Source: Microbacterium sp. VKM Ac-2923
GTDB lineage: Bacteria > Actinomycetota > Actinomycetes > Actinomycetales > Microbacteriaceae
Assembly (NCBI RefSeq): GCF_022815605.1
Contig: NZ_JALGRP010000001.1
Location: 529,743-593,742 of the forward strand
Length of the DNA stretch: 64,000 nucleotides
Reading direction: 5' to 3'
In this document: positions 51,151 through 60,420 of the stretch, one piece after another
How positions within the stretch are numbered: position 1 is the stretch's first letter
How the letters are laid out: every line of letters starts with the position of its first letter
The notes under the pieces: generated by a model
Database searches by the model: none
What the model was told of the DNA's origin: nothing
The model's input: only the letters and a program-made list of their open reading frames with translations
Program-made: the position numbers and the translations under genes

Positions 51151-51246
51151 TCGAAGCCGACCAGGACCCCCGCCGGGCGGCGGCATCCGAAGTCGGGCAT
51201 GGATGCCGAGACCCAAACCTCACACGAACCCCGCCGCCGCGTGAGA

Positions 51247-51290
51247 GAAACGTTCGCCGGGGGTAACGCCGTGGCGACGGCGGGGGAAAC
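51247..51290 (+). promoter_or_regulatory. Candidate nitrogen-control boxes upstream of nirB
   Basis: GAAAC (51247), GTAAC (51263) and GAAAC (51286, within GGGGGAAACCTCC, followed by TTAGCG) precede the nirB ATG by 22-66 bp. The same elements in the same order precede the nitrate operon at 11449-11495. Spacing differs, so one shared regulator is suggested, not shown. Confidence 0.4.
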
Positions 51291-51312
51291 CTCCGTTGCT
51301 TAGCGTCGGGGC

Positions 51313-53970
51313 ATGGCCCGCACGAATCCCGCAACCGGTACGAAACACGCCGCTGACCGCCGCGCAAAGTCCGCCGCGTACGGTGACGACGTGCTCCACC
51401 CCGCGTCATCCGGCTCCGTCGTCGTCGTCGGCGCGGGCATGGTTGCGCATCGCTTCGTCGAGAGCCTCACCAGCCGCGACGCCGACGGACGCTGGGCGGT
51501 CACGGTGCTCGGGGACGAGAAGCGAACCCCCTACGACCGGGTCGGCCTGACCGGATACTTCACCGGCAAGACTCCTGACGACCTCGCCCTCGATCCCGCC
51601 GTGCTCGACCACGAGCGGGTGCGCGTCGAGACCGACGCCCGCGTCACCAAGATCGACCGCGCAGCCCGCACCGTCACCACCGCCGGCGGCTCCACGCACT
51701 TCTACGACCGCCTCGTGCTTGCCACGGGCTCGTACGCCGCCCGCCTCGCCCTCGACGGGTTCGACCACCAGGGCTGCTTCGTCTACCGCACGCTCGACGA
51801 CGTCGCCGGCATGCGCGACTGGGTCGCGAAGCGCACCGCGCAGCTGGGTCGTCCCCTGCGCGGCGCCGTCGTCGGTGGGGGCCTGCTCGGCCTCGAAGCC
51901 GCGGGGGCCCTGCAGGCCGAGGGCGTCTCGCCGTTCGTGCTGCAGTCGAACGAGCGGCTCATGTCGGCCCAGCTCGACCTGGGCGGCGCGAAGGCGTTGC
52001 AGCGCCTGATCGAATCCCGCGGCATCGAGGTGCGCACGTTGTCGGTGACGACCCGGGTGGATGCCGACATCTCCGGCGCCGTGTGCGGCATCGAACTGCG
52101 CGACGGCACGTGGGAGGCCGTCGACATCGTCGTGTTCACGGTCGGTGTGCGCCCGCGCGACGAACTGGCCCGCACCGCGGAGCTCGCCGTCGACGCCCGC
52201 GGCGGCGTCGTGATCGACGAGGGGTGCGACACCTCCGACCCCTCCATCCTCGCGATCGGCGAGGTCGCGAACTTCGACGGCCAGTGCATCGGTCTCGTCG
52301 CCCCGGGCTACGCGATGGCCGAGGTCGCCGCGACCCGCCTGCTGGGCGGCGAGGCGTCGTTCCCCGGCTTCGACACCTCGGCCAAGCTCAAGCTCTCGGG
52401 CGTCGAGGTCGCCAGCTTCGGCGACGCGTTCGCCGAGACGCCGAACGCGCTCGACGTCACCTACGCCGATCCGGTGTCGGGTGTCTATAAGAAGCTCGTG
52501 CTCAGCGACGACGCGCAGACCCTGCTGGGCGGCATCCTGGTCGGCGACGCGTCGGCGTACACCTCGCTCCGCCCCCTCGTCGGTCGCGCCCTCGGCGGCG
52601 ATCCGGCTGCGTACCTCATGCCCTCCGACCTCGCGCCGGCCCCGCAGGGCGACCTGCCGGCCGACGCCATCATCTGCTCGTGCAACGGTGTGACCGCGGG
52701 CACCGTTCGGGACGCCGTCACCGAGCACAACTGTGCGGATGCCACCGAGGTCAAGGCGTGCACGAAGGCGGGAGCGGCGTGCGGCTCGTGCTTCACGCTC
52801 GTGAAGAAGCTCGTGGCGACCGAGCTGGCGGCATCCGGAAAGGAAGTGTCGAACGGCCTGTGCGAGCACTTCGCGTTCACCCGCGCGCAGCTCTTCGACG
52901 CCGTGCGCGTGTCGGAACTGAAGACGTTCACCTCGATCGTCGAGCGCTTCGGCACCGGCCGCGGCTGCGACATCTGCAAGCCGGCGCTCGCGAGCATCCT
53001 GGCGAGCCTGTACTCGGGGCACGTGCTCGACGGCGAGCTCGCGACGATGCAGGACACCAACGACCACGTCATGGCCAACATCCAGCGCGACGGCAGCTAC
53101 AGCGTGGTGCCGCGCATCGCGGGCGGCGAGATCACTCCCGAGGGGCTCGTCGTGATCGGCGAGGTCGCGCGCGACTTCGGGCTCTACACGAAGATCACCG
53201 GCGGCCAGCGCATCGACCTATTCGGTGCCCGCCTCGACCAGCTGCCCGATATCTGGAAGCGCCTGGTCGACGCCGGCTTCGAGTCGGGACACGCGTACGG
53301 CAAGTCGCTGCGCACGGTGAAGTCGTGCGTCGGCTCGACCTGGTGCCGCTATGGCGTGCAGGACTCGGTGGGCATGGCCGTGCAGCTCGAACTGCGCTAC
53401 CGCGGCCTGCGCTCGCCGCACAAGATCAAGTTCGGCGTCTCGGGCTGCGCGCGCGAGTGCGCCGAGGCCCGCGGCAAGGACGTCGGGATCATCGCGACCG
53501 AGGCCGGCTGGAACATGTACGTCGGCGGCAACGGCGGCTTCACCCCGCGTCACGCGGTGCTGTTCGCCGAGGGGCTCGACGACGACGGGCTGTTGCGGGC
53601 GATCGACCGGTTCCTGATGTTCTACATCCGCACCGCCGACCGACTGCAGCGCACAGCTCCCTGGATGCAGGACTACGAGGGCGGCCTCGACGCGCTGAAG
53701 GGGGTCGTCTTCGACGACACGCTCGGCATCGCCGAGGACCTCGACCGCGCCATGGCCTCCCACATCGACGCGTACGAGGACGAGTGGGCGGCCACCCTCG
53801 CCGACCCCGACAAGCTCAAGCGTTTCGAGAGCTTCGTCAACGCCCCCGAGGTCGCCGACCCCTCGCTCGCGTACGTCGCCGAGCGCGGCCAGGCCCGCCC
53901 CGCCACCGCCGAGGAGCGCACCTCCGGTGCCGTGTTCATCGGCGGCACGACGCTGGCGGTGCGCTCATGA
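51313..53970 (+). CDS. nirB: NAD(P)H-dependent assimilatory nitrite reductase, large subunit
   Basis: Protein of 885 aa reducing nitrite to ammonium. Order: FAD domain (SVVVVGAGMVAHRFVESLTS), NAD(P)H domain (GAVVGGGLLGLEAAGALQAE), BFD-type [2Fe-2S] module (CSCNGV...CTKAGAACGSC), a second Cys-rich segment (GRGCDICKP), nitrite/sulfite reductase half-domain, and the siroheme/[4Fe-4S] site CVGSTWCRYGV...GVSGCARECAEA with four Cys. ATG at 51313; the first ~33 residues precede the FAD fold. Overlaps nirD by 4 bp. Confidence 0.96.
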   Translation: MARTNPATGTKHAADRRAKSAAYGDDVLHPASSGSVVVVGAGMVAHRFVESLTSRDADGRWAVTVLGDEKRTPYDRVGLTGYFTGKTPDDLALDPAVLDHERVRVETDARVTKIDRAARTVTTAGGSTHFYDRLVLATGSYAARLALDGFDHQGCFVYRTLDDVAGMRDWVAKRTAQLGRPLRGAVVGGGLLGLEAAGALQAEGVSPFVLQSNERLMSAQLDLGGAKALQRLIESRGIEVRTLSVTTRVDADISGAVCGIELRDGTWEAVDIVVFTVGVRPRDELARTAELAVDARGGVVIDEGCDTSDPSILAIGEVANFDGQCIGLVAPGYAMAEVAATRLLGGEASFPGFDTSAKLKLSGVEVASFGDAFAETPNALDVTYADPVSGVYKKLVLSDDAQTLLGGILVGDASAYTSLRPLVGRALGGDPAAYLMPSDLAPAPQGDLPADAIICSCNGVTAGTVRDAVTEHNCADATEVKACTKAGAACGSCFTLVKKLVATELAASGKEVSNGLCEHFAFTRAQLFDAVRVSELKTFTSIVERFGTGRGCDICKPALASILASLYSGHVLDGELATMQDTNDHVMANIQRDGSYSVVPRIAGGEITPEGLVVIGEVARDFGLYTKITGGQRIDLFGARLDQLPDIWKRLVDAGFESGHAYGKSLRTVKSCVGSTWCRYGVQDSVGMAVQLELRYRGLRSPHKIKFGVSGCARECAEARGKDVGIIATEAGWNMYVGGNGGFTPRHAVLFAEGLDDDGLLRAIDRFLMFYIRTADRLQRTAPWMQDYEGGLDALKGVVFDDTLGIAEDLDRAMASHIDAYEDEWAATLADPDKLKRFESFVNAPEVADPSLAYVAERGQARPATAEERTSGAVFIGGTTLAVRS

Positions 53971-54482
53971 CGATCGTGGATGCCACGAGGACGGATGCCA
54001 TGACACCTGACTCCACCACCCTGTCTTCGCCGTCGGCCGCGACGGTGCCCACGTCCGGCGCCGAGTCGGCCCCCGCGTCCGCCGCCGGACCGGCCCCCGA
54101 AGCGAGCCCGGCGGCTTCGCCCACCCCCGCCGCGGGCTGGGTCCGCGTCTGCCGCGTCGACGACCTTCTCGTCGAGCGCGGGGCTGCCGCCCTTCTCGGC
54201 GACCGGCAGATCGCCCTGTTCCGCACGTTCGACGGGCGCCTGTACGCCACCGACCAGATCGACCCGTTCAGCGGAGCGGCCATCATGTCGCGGGGAATCG
54301 TCGGCGATCGTCAGGGCGTGCCCACCGTGGCATCCCCCATGTACAAGCAGGTGTTCGACCTGCGCACCGGCGCATGCCTCGACACGCAGGGCAAGGAGCC
54401 GCAGTCGCTCGGCGTCTATCCGGTGGCTGTCGACGACGGCATCGTCGTGGTCAAGATCGCCGCAGAAGGAGACCCCCGATGA
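53967..54482 (+). CDS. nirD: Nitrite reductase small subunit (Rieske-like, ligand-free)
   Basis: Protein of 171 aa. Residues about 57-165 form the NirD fold: VRVCRVDDLLVERGAAALLG, IALFRTFDGRLYATDQIDPF, SRGIVGDRQGVPTVASPMYK. As in other NirD proteins the Rieske Cys/His are absent, which is normal for the family. The N-terminal ~55 residues are an Ala/Pro/Ser/Thr-rich disordered extension not usual in NirD. ATG at 53967 inside the nirB stop; ATGs at codons 1 and 12 are both possible. Confidence 0.92.
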   Translation: MTIVDATRTDAMTPDSTTLSSPSAATVPTSGAESAPASAAGPAPEASPAASPTPAAGWVRVCRVDDLLVERGAAALLGDRQIALFRTFDGRLYATDQIDPFSGAAIMSRGIVGDRQGVPTVASPMYKQVFDLRTGACLDTQGKEPQSLGVYPVAVDDGIVVVKIAAEGDPR

Positions 54483-55711
54483 TCGCCCTCGCAGGACTCG
54501 ACCTCACCGACCGCCTCGTCGTTTGCGTGGGCGCGGGCCGCGTCGCCGAACGCCGCATCGAGCGGCTCCGCGCCGCCGGCGCGCGCGTGCGCGTCATCGC
54601 GCCCGCGGCCACCGTCGCTCTCACGGCACTCGCCGCGGCCGGCGACATCGAATGGCTCGCCCGCCCGTTCGAGGCGTCCGATCTGGACGACGCCTGGTTC
54701 TGCCACACCGCGACGGGGTCGGCATCCATCGACGCCCTCGTGGTCGACGCCGCCGAGGCGCGGCGCGTGTGGTGCGTCAATGCCGGGCACGGCGGCAAGG
54801 GCACCGCCCGCCTGGCCGCTGAGACCACCAGCGGCGACGTCATGGTCGGCGTCGTCTCCACGGCCGGCGCCGACCCGCGCCGGAGCGTCGCCGTGCGCGA
54901 CGCCATCGCCGCGCGCCTCGCCGAAGGCGCCCTTCCGCTCCGCCGCCGACGGCGCACACCCGTGGGGGGTGTCGCGCTCGTCGGCGGCGGCCCAGGTCCG
55001 GTCGACCTGCTGACCGTGCGCGCCCGCGCCCTGCTCGCCGAGGCCGACGTCGTCGTTCACGACCGCCTCGGACCCACCGGCGTCCTCGCCGAACTCGGCG
55101 ACGACGTCGAATTGATCGACGTCGGCAAGCGGCCTCAGCACCACCCCGTGCCGCAGGACGAGATCAACGAGATCATCGTCGACCGCGCCGCGAAGGGCCT
55201 GCGGGTCGTGCGTCTGAAGGGCGGCGACCCCTTCGTGTACGGCCGCGGCGGCGAAGAGGTCCTCGCGTGCCGGGCCGCCGGCATCCCCGTCGAGGTCGTC
55301 CCCGGCATCTCGAGCGCCATCGCGGTGCCGTCGGCCGCGGGTGTCCCCGTCACGCACCGAGGCGTGGCCGGTACTCTGCACGTTGTGAACGGTCAGGAAA
55401 CGCCGAGCGAGGCCACCCTCGCCGCCCTTCGCGACGACACCGCCACGGTGGTCGCGCTGATGGGTGTGAGCGCGCTGCCCCGATTCGTCGCGGCCGCCCG
55501 CGCCGCGGGGGCGCCCGACACGCGCCCGGTCGCCTTCGTCGAGAACGGCCACACCCCCGCCCAGCGCACCATCCGCACGACTCTCGGAACGGCGATCCAG
55601 GATGCCGAGACCCACCGCCTGGCCAACCCCGCGGTGCTCGTGTTCGGCGAGGTCGCCCGCGCCGACCTCCTGCTGCCGGTACCCGCACTGCGGGGCGAGG
55701 GGATCGGGTGA
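54479..55711 (+). CDS. Siroheme synthase CysG-like: precorrin-2 dehydrogenase / uroporphyrinogen-III methyltransferase fusion
   Basis: Protein of 410 aa. N-terminal ~150 residues: dehydrogenase/ferrochelatase-like Rossmann domain (DRLVVCVGAGRVAERRIERL). C-terminal SUMT: VALVGGGPGPVDLLTVRARA, VVHDRLGPTGVL, RLKGGDPFVYGRGGEEVLAC, VPGISSAIAVPSAAGVPVTH. It methylates uroporphyrinogen III and oxidises precorrin-2, supplying sirohydrochlorin for NirB. Shorter than E. coli CysG, because chelation is probably done by the CbiX-like protein. ATGA overlap with nirD. Confidence 0.93.
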   Translation: MIALAGLDLTDRLVVCVGAGRVAERRIERLRAAGARVRVIAPAATVALTALAAAGDIEWLARPFEASDLDDAWFCHTATGSASIDALVVDAAEARRVWCVNAGHGGKGTARLAAETTSGDVMVGVVSTAGADPRRSVAVRDAIAARLAEGALPLRRRRRTPVGGVALVGGGPGPVDLLTVRARALLAEADVVVHDRLGPTGVLAELGDDVELIDVGKRPQHHPVPQDEINEIIVDRAAKGLRVVRLKGGDPFVYGRGGEEVLACRAAGIPVEVVPGISSAIAVPSAAGVPVTHRGVAGTLHVVNGQETPSEATLAALRDDTATVVALMGVSALPRFVAAARAAGAPDTRPVAFVENGHTPAQRTIRTTLGTAIQDAETHRLANPAVLVFGEVARADLLLPVPALRGEGIG

Positions 55712-56847
55712 CCGCTCCCGTCCGGACGATCAGCACGGTGCTCCAGGGGTGCACCGTGCTGCTTCCCGTCGACCGGCGGTCGGGGGAGCTGTCGGCGGCC
55801 CTCGAGCGTCACGGTGCGCGCGTGCGCGTCGCCCCGGCGCTGACGATCATCCCGCACGTCGACGACGACGAGCTCATCGCCCAGACCCGCCAACTCGTCG
55901 CCGACCCGCCCGACGTGGTCGTGGCCACCACCGGCGTCGGATTCCGCGGCTGGATGGAGACCGCCGACGAGGCGGGCCTGCATGACGAGCTCAGCTCCGT
56001 GCTGGAGCGGGCGCGCATCGTCGCGCGCGGTCCCAAGGCGCGCGGGGCGATCCAGCAGGCGGGGTTCGAGGCCGACTGGGTGGCCGAGAGCGAGACGGCG
56101 GCGGAGCTGCGCGATTTCCTCGTCGCCGAGGGGATCGAGGGGCTCCATGTCGCCGTACAGCACCACGGTTCGGGCGCCGACGGTCTCGACGAGGCGTTCG
56201 AGGCGGCCGGCGCGCGCGTGACGAGCCTCACCATCTACCGGTGGGGACCACCGCCCGACCCCGAGGTCGTCGCCGCGTCCACCCGCCAGGTCTCGCGCGG
56301 CGAGGTCGACGCCGTGCTGTTCACCTCGGCTCCCGCGGCCCGCGAATGGATCCTCGCCGCCGAGCGGGCCGACGCACTCGAGGGAGTGGCATCCCGTGCC
56401 CGAGACGGTCGGGTGCTCGTGGCTGCGGTCGGCCCCATCACCGCCGGCCCCCTGCTCGACGCTGGAATCGTGCCGCTCGTGCCCGACCGCGGGCGCCTCG
56501 GCGCGCTCGTCCGCGCGGTCGTCACGCACTACGGCGGGCCCGACGCGCCCGCGATCCCCACGACGGCCGGCCGTCTCGGCATCCGTTCCGCCGGGATCGT
56601 CCTCGACGGCGCCTTCACCGCCCTGCCGCGGACGGGCGTCGAGATCCTGCGAGCCCTGGCCCGTCAGCCCGGTGCGGTCGTCTCGCGCACCGACCTGGTG
56701 GCCGCCCTGTCGAGCGCCGAGGCCAGCGGGCACGCGGTCGAGGTGGCCGTCGCCCGCACCCGTGAGGCGCTCGGCGGCATCGACCTCATCCGCACGGTCT
56801 ACAAGCGCGGATACCGGCTCGACATCGTCGACGAGGAGGACTCATGA
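55708..56847 (+). CDS. Uroporphyrinogen-III synthase with C-terminal winged-helix domain
   Basis: Protein of 379 aa. Residues about 1-265: HemD fold (LERHGARVRVAPALTIIPHV; VDAVLFTSAPAAREWI; VGPITAGPLLDAGIVPLVPD). Residues about 285-375: OmpR-type wHTH (LPRTGVEILRALARQPGAVV; AVARTREALGGIDLIRTVYK then RGYRLDIV). This HemD-DNA-binding fusion occurs next to nitrite reductase genes in actinobacteria and may be a regulator of nitrate/nitrite genes as well as, or instead of, an enzyme. GTG at 55708, 4-bp overlap. Confidence 0.92.
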   Translation: MTAPVRTISTVLQGCTVLLPVDRRSGELSAALERHGARVRVAPALTIIPHVDDDELIAQTRQLVADPPDVVVATTGVGFRGWMETADEAGLHDELSSVLERARIVARGPKARGAIQQAGFEADWVAESETAAELRDFLVAEGIEGLHVAVQHHGSGADGLDEAFEAAGARVTSLTIYRWGPPPDPEVVAASTRQVSRGEVDAVLFTSAPAAREWILAAERADALEGVASRARDGRVLVAAVGPITAGPLLDAGIVPLVPDRGRLGALVRAVVTHYGGPDAPAIPTTAGRLGIRSAGIVLDGAFTALPRTGVEILRALARQPGAVVSRTDLVAALSSAEASGHAVEVAVARTREALGGIDLIRTVYKRGYRLDIVDEEDS

Positions 56848-57905
56848 CCGCGGTGCTCATCGCCTGCGCCCACGGCACGCGCTTCGAAGAGGGGCGCGTC
56901 GTCGTGCGCGCGCTGCTCAAGGTGCTGCGCGAGACCGCCCCCGAGGGCGTCGAGGTGCACGAGGCATACGTGGATGTGCACGGGCCCTACGTCACCGACG
57001 TGGTCGCCGCGGCGCGCGAGCGCACGGACGACATCGTCATCGTGCCGCTGCTGCTGTCGACCGGCTACCACACCGAGGTCGACCTCGTCGAGGCCGCCGG
57101 GGGGCTTCCGATCGCCCGCGCGCTGGGCCCCCACCCGGTGCTCGCCGAGATCCTCGCCGACCGCGTGCGCGCCACCGGCGCCGACGAGTCCGACACGGTC
57201 GTGCTCGCCGCGGCGGGATCGACGCGCCCGGGCGCCGTCGTCGATGTGGAACGCATGGCCGAGCTGATGACGGATGCCGGTGTGGCGGGGCCCATCGTGA
57301 CGGCGTACGCCGCGGCATCCGAGCCCCGTATTCCGGATGCCGTGAACGCCGCGCGTTCCGCGGGACGCCGCACGGTCGCCGCGAGCTACGTGCTCGCCCC
57401 CGGGCACTTCTCGCGCGTGATCGAGAAGGCGGATGCCGACCTGACCTCGGAGCCGATCGGCGCGGACCCGCGGCTGGCGGAGGTCGTGTGGGAGCGGTGG
57501 CGCGAGGCGCGAGGAGGTACCGCGGCTGCGTCCACGGCAGGGGTGGCTGATGCCGGCGGTCGAGCGGAGGGGGCTGAGCCTGTCGAAGCCTCCGGGCGTG
57601 CTGCGGCGGAGGGGGCTGAGCCTGTCGAAGCCTCCGGGCGCGAGTCGGCGCCGGTCCCTTCGACGAGCTCAGGGACCTCTGCGGCGGAGGGGGCTGAGCC
57701 TGTCGTGGCCTCCGGGCGCGAGTCGGCGCCGGTCCCTTCGACGAGCTCAGGGACCTCTCGGCGTGCGCACCTCGCGAAGCGGATCGCGCGGGTGACCGGC
57801 CGTGTCGTGCTCGGGACCTTCCTCGCAGCCCTGGCCACGATCGTCGTCCTCGCCGCCGCGGGCCTGTCCGAGGATCGGGGAGTGCGGCGACGCCGCCGCG
57901 CCTGA
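56844..57905 (+). CDS. CbiX-type sirohydrochlorin chelatase with repeat-derived linker and membrane helix
   Basis: Protein of 353 aa. Residues about 1-225: two-half CbiX/SirB chelatase fold with metal/substrate His in IACAHGTRFEEG and PLLLSTGYHTEVDLVEAAGG, and second-half VLAPGHFSRVIEKADADLTS. It inserts Fe2+ into sirohydrochlorin. Residues about 241-305 are encoded by REP-like repeats (EGAEPVEASGRESAPVPSTS repeated). Residues about 320-340 are one hydrophobic helix (VVLGTFLAALATIVVLAAAG). A membrane tether on this soluble enzyme is unusual. ATGA overlap; last gene of the nir operon. Confidence 0.9.
   Translation: MTAVLIACAHGTRFEEGRVVVRALLKVLRETAPEGVEVHEAYVDVHGPYVTDVVAAARERTDDIVIVPLLLSTGYHTEVDLVEAAGGLPIARALGPHPVLAEILADRVRATGADESDTVVLAAAGSTRPGAVVDVERMAELMTDAGVAGPIVTAYAAASEPRIPDAVNAARSAGRRTVAASYVLAPGHFSRVIEKADADLTSEPIGADPRLAEVVWERWREARGGTAAASTAGVADAGGRAEGAEPVEASGRAAAEGAEPVEASGRESAPVPSTSSGTSAAEGAEPVVASGRESAPVPSTSSGTSRRAHLAKRIARVTGRVVLGTFLAALATIVVLAAAGLSEDRGVRRRRRA
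57566..57756. repeat. In-frame 78-bp REP-like tandem repeat
   Basis: Modules GGGCTGAGCCTGTCGAAGCC (three copies, near 57570, 57612 and 57690) and GGTCCCTTCGACGAGCTCAG (two copies, 57653 and 57731). A 78-bp unit is duplicated with GCGGCGGAGG at 57603 and 57681. 78 is a multiple of three, so the reading frame survives as a 26-residue peptide repeat. Same modules at 33211-33280. Confidence 0.8.
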
Positions 57906-57946
57906 GAGGTCGGCTCCGGCTGCGCGGGTAGGGTTTCCATTCGCCC

Positions 57947-59650
57947 ATGCATCGCCTTCTCGTCGCCCTCCTCGCCGCCCTCGACGCCGTGCTGGCCGCC
58001 GCGGGCGGCATCGCGGTGATCTTCGCACCCCTCGCCCTGCTGTGGGTGTTCGGCGTGGGAGACCCCGAATGGGGTGCGCTGTGGCCGGCCTCGGCCGCCG
58101 TCTGGCACCTCGGTCACCTCGTGTCGGTCACCCTCACCCTGCCGGACGCCTATCTCGCCGCCACCGGCATCGACCCGACGTTCGCGACATTCACCCTGTC
58201 GTTGGCGCCGCTGGCGTTCGCGGCGTTCACCGCGCTGTTCGCCGCCCGCTCGGGAGCCCGCGCGGCCGAGGCGGGAGCGGCCCTCACCGGCTGGTTGTCA
58301 GGGTCGGTGGTCTTCGCCGGGATCGCCGCGCTCGTCGGCCTCACCGCGAACGCCGAGCTGGTGGCATCCGAGGTCTGGCTCGCCATCCTTCTGCCGTCGC
58401 TGCTGTTCCTCGTACCTTCGTTCATCGGAGCCTTCACCACCGCGTGGAGGGTCGGCGATGATGGACCGGTCGACGCCCTGCGCAGTCGCATCGAAAGGCT
58501 CCCGCACGCGTGGGCCGACGTTCCCGCCCTCATCGTGCGGGGAGTCGCGCTCACGACCCTCGGACTCGTCGCCGTCGGCGGAGTCGTCGTGGTCGCCGGA
58601 CTCATCGCCCGCGGCTCCCAGGTGATCGGCCTGTACCAGGCGAGCAACGCCGACACCATCGGCGCCATCGTCATCGCCCTCGGCCAGCTCATGTACCTGC
58701 CCACCCTGGTGCTGTGGGCCGTGGCCTTCACCGCCGGTCCCGGCTTCGCCCTGGGGACCGACACGGCCGTCACCCCGGCGGCGACACAGGTCGGCGCGCT
58801 CCCCGGCATCCCGGTGCTGGGCGCCGTCCCGGATTCGACCTCGTCGTGGCTGCTGCTGCTCGTGCTCCTCCCCGTCGGCGTCGGCGCGATGGCCGGCTGG
58901 ATGCTGCGGTCCCGGATGCCGCGGATCACCGGTCCCGACCCGTTCGGCCCGCGTCTGGTCGTGGCCGCCGCGGTCGCCGTGCTCACCGGGGGTGTCGGTG
59001 CGCTGGCCGCCCTCGCCTCGACCGGCTCGATCGGACCCGGACGCCTCGCCGACACGGGGCCCGAACCCGGCCCGCTCGCCCTCGCGCTGGGACTGGAGGT
59101 GCTGGTCGGCCTCGCCATCCTGTTGCTGAGCCCTCGAAGCGGCGGAGACGCGATCGACGACGACCTCGCGTGGCATTCCCCCGCGGAGGCGTCGCCCGCG
59201 CTGTCGGGCGCGCGCGCGGACGCCGGATCGTGGGCGTGGTCGTCGGCTTCGGGTGTTCCGGATGCCACGGCATCGGCTTCCCGGGGTCCCGACTCCACGA
59301 CATCGGCCCCCGGGGATCGGGATGCCGCGACGTCGGGCTCCTGGGCTCGGGATGCCGGCACGCCGACCGAGGCATCACCTGGAGCGCCCTCGTGGGGCGA
59401 CGCCTTGGAGCGGACCGACGGCCGGGGCTCGCCGGCGGGTGCGGCCTCGACGGGCCGCGGGGCGTCGGTCGGGGCGGCGGGATCCCCGATCCCCACACCG
59501 GACGACGCGTCCGACGACGAGCTCCCCTCGAAGGCCTCGAAGGCCTCCAACGCCGTTCCCTCCGACGAGGACGTGCGGGCCCGCATCCGCGCAGCCTGGG
59601 CGGCGGCCGAGACGGACACCACCGACGACCGCGGGGACGATGGGCGCTGA
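57947..59650 (+). CDS. DUF6350 membrane protein, PerM-like
   Basis: Protein of 567 aa with about ten hydrophobic helices in residues 1-400, then a ~160-residue Ala/Ser/Asp/Pro-rich disordered tail ending in SDEDVRARIRAAWAAAE. Position between sucCD and purN-purH and the membrane layout match actinobacterial PerM/DUF6350 proteins, which support cell division in mycobacteria. In this genome the nir operon has been placed between sucD and this gene. ATG at 57947. A GGATGCC-rich tail may reflect slippage. Confidence 0.82.
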   Translation: MHRLLVALLAALDAVLAAAGGIAVIFAPLALLWVFGVGDPEWGALWPASAAVWHLGHLVSVTLTLPDAYLAATGIDPTFATFTLSLAPLAFAAFTALFAARSGARAAEAGAALTGWLSGSVVFAGIAALVGLTANAELVASEVWLAILLPSLLFLVPSFIGAFTTAWRVGDDGPVDALRSRIERLPHAWADVPALIVRGVALTTLGLVAVGGVVVVAGLIARGSQVIGLYQASNADTIGAIVIALGQLMYLPTLVLWAVAFTAGPGFALGTDTAVTPAATQVGALPGIPVLGAVPDSTSSWLLLLVLLPVGVGAMAGWMLRSRMPRITGPDPFGPRLVVAAAVAVLTGGVGALAALASTGSIGPGRLADTGPEPGPLALALGLEVLVGLAILLLSPRSGGDAIDDDLAWHSPAEASPALSGARADAGSWAWSSASGVPDATASASRGPDSTTSAPGDRDAATSGSWARDAGTPTEASPGAPSWGDALERTDGRGSPAGAASTGRGASVGAAGSPIPTPDDASDDELPSKASKASNAVPSDEDVRARIRAAWAAAETDTTDDRGDDGR

Positions 59651-59756
59651 CACGATGCCCGGACGGCCTCGCCGCGGACGAGCGGTCGCGTGTACCCGCG
59701 CCTCCGCCCGATCCGGCCCTCCTGTGGGCGTCGACGCACCCGCGTAGACTGGGCGC

Positions 59757-60356
59757 GTGCTCACGGTCGCCGTTCTCATCTCCGGCGCCGGCTCCAATCT
59801 CCGCGCCCTGCTCGAGGCGGCATCCGCCTCCGACTTCCCGGCGCGCGTGATCGCGGTCGGTGCGGATCGCGAGGCCGACGGCTTCGCCCACGCCGAGCAT
59901 TTCGGCATCCCGACCTTCCTCGTTCCCTACGACGCCTTCGCCTCCCGCGAGGAGTGGGGCGCCGAGCTCGGCGCCCAGTTGGCCGTCTGGCAGCCCGACC
60001 TCGTCGTGCTGAGCGGTCTCATGCGTCTGCTCCCCGCCGACCTCGTCGCCGCGTGGGAGCCGCGCATCATCAACACCCACCCCGCGTATCTGCCTGAGTT
60101 CCCGGGCGCTCACGGGGTGCGCGACGCGCTCGCCGCGGGCGTGGCCCAGACCGGAGCGAGCGTCATCGTGGTGGACTCGGGCGTCGACACCGGCCCGATC
60201 CTCGCCCAGGAGCGCATCCCCGTGCTGCCCGGCGACGACGAGCACGCGCTGCACGATCGCATTAAGCCCGTCGAACGACGTCTGCTGATCGACGTCGTAC
60301 GGCGCATCGCCGAGGGTGAACTCGACTTCGCCGCCACGGCATCCCGAACCGCCTGA
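59757..60356 (+). CDS. purN: Phosphoribosylglycinamide formyltransferase
   Basis: Protein of 199 aa, third step of purine synthesis, formyl-THF dependent. Landmarks: [29 protein letters not shown], the catalytic [20 protein letters not shown] and [15 protein letters not shown] with the conserved Asp. GTG at 59757. purH follows 64 bp on. Confidence 0.95.
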   Translation: MLTVAVLISGAGSNLRALLEAASASDFPARVIAVGADREADGFAHAEHFGIPTFLVPYDAFASREEWGAELGAQLAVWQPDLVVLSGLMRLLPADLVAAWEPRIINTHPAYLPEFPGAHGVRDALAAGVAQTGASVIVVDSGVDTGPILAQERIPVLPGDDEHALHDRIKPVERRLLIDVVRRIAEGELDFAATASRTA

Positions 60357-60420
60357 CCCGCCGGCGGGCGCCGGCCCGTCGCGCACCCGAATCCGACTCG
60401 AGACACAGGAGCCGAAAGCC

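Noticed and set aside
51063-51312. Riboswitch or cobalamin-type leader upstream of nirB
   Set aside because: No recognisable conserved core; only the inverted repeat and the GAAAC/GTAAC boxes are supported.
57947-59650. GGATGCC-rich tail of the PerM-like protein read as a tandem repeat
   Set aside because: The heptamer is common genome-wide and the units there have no fixed period.
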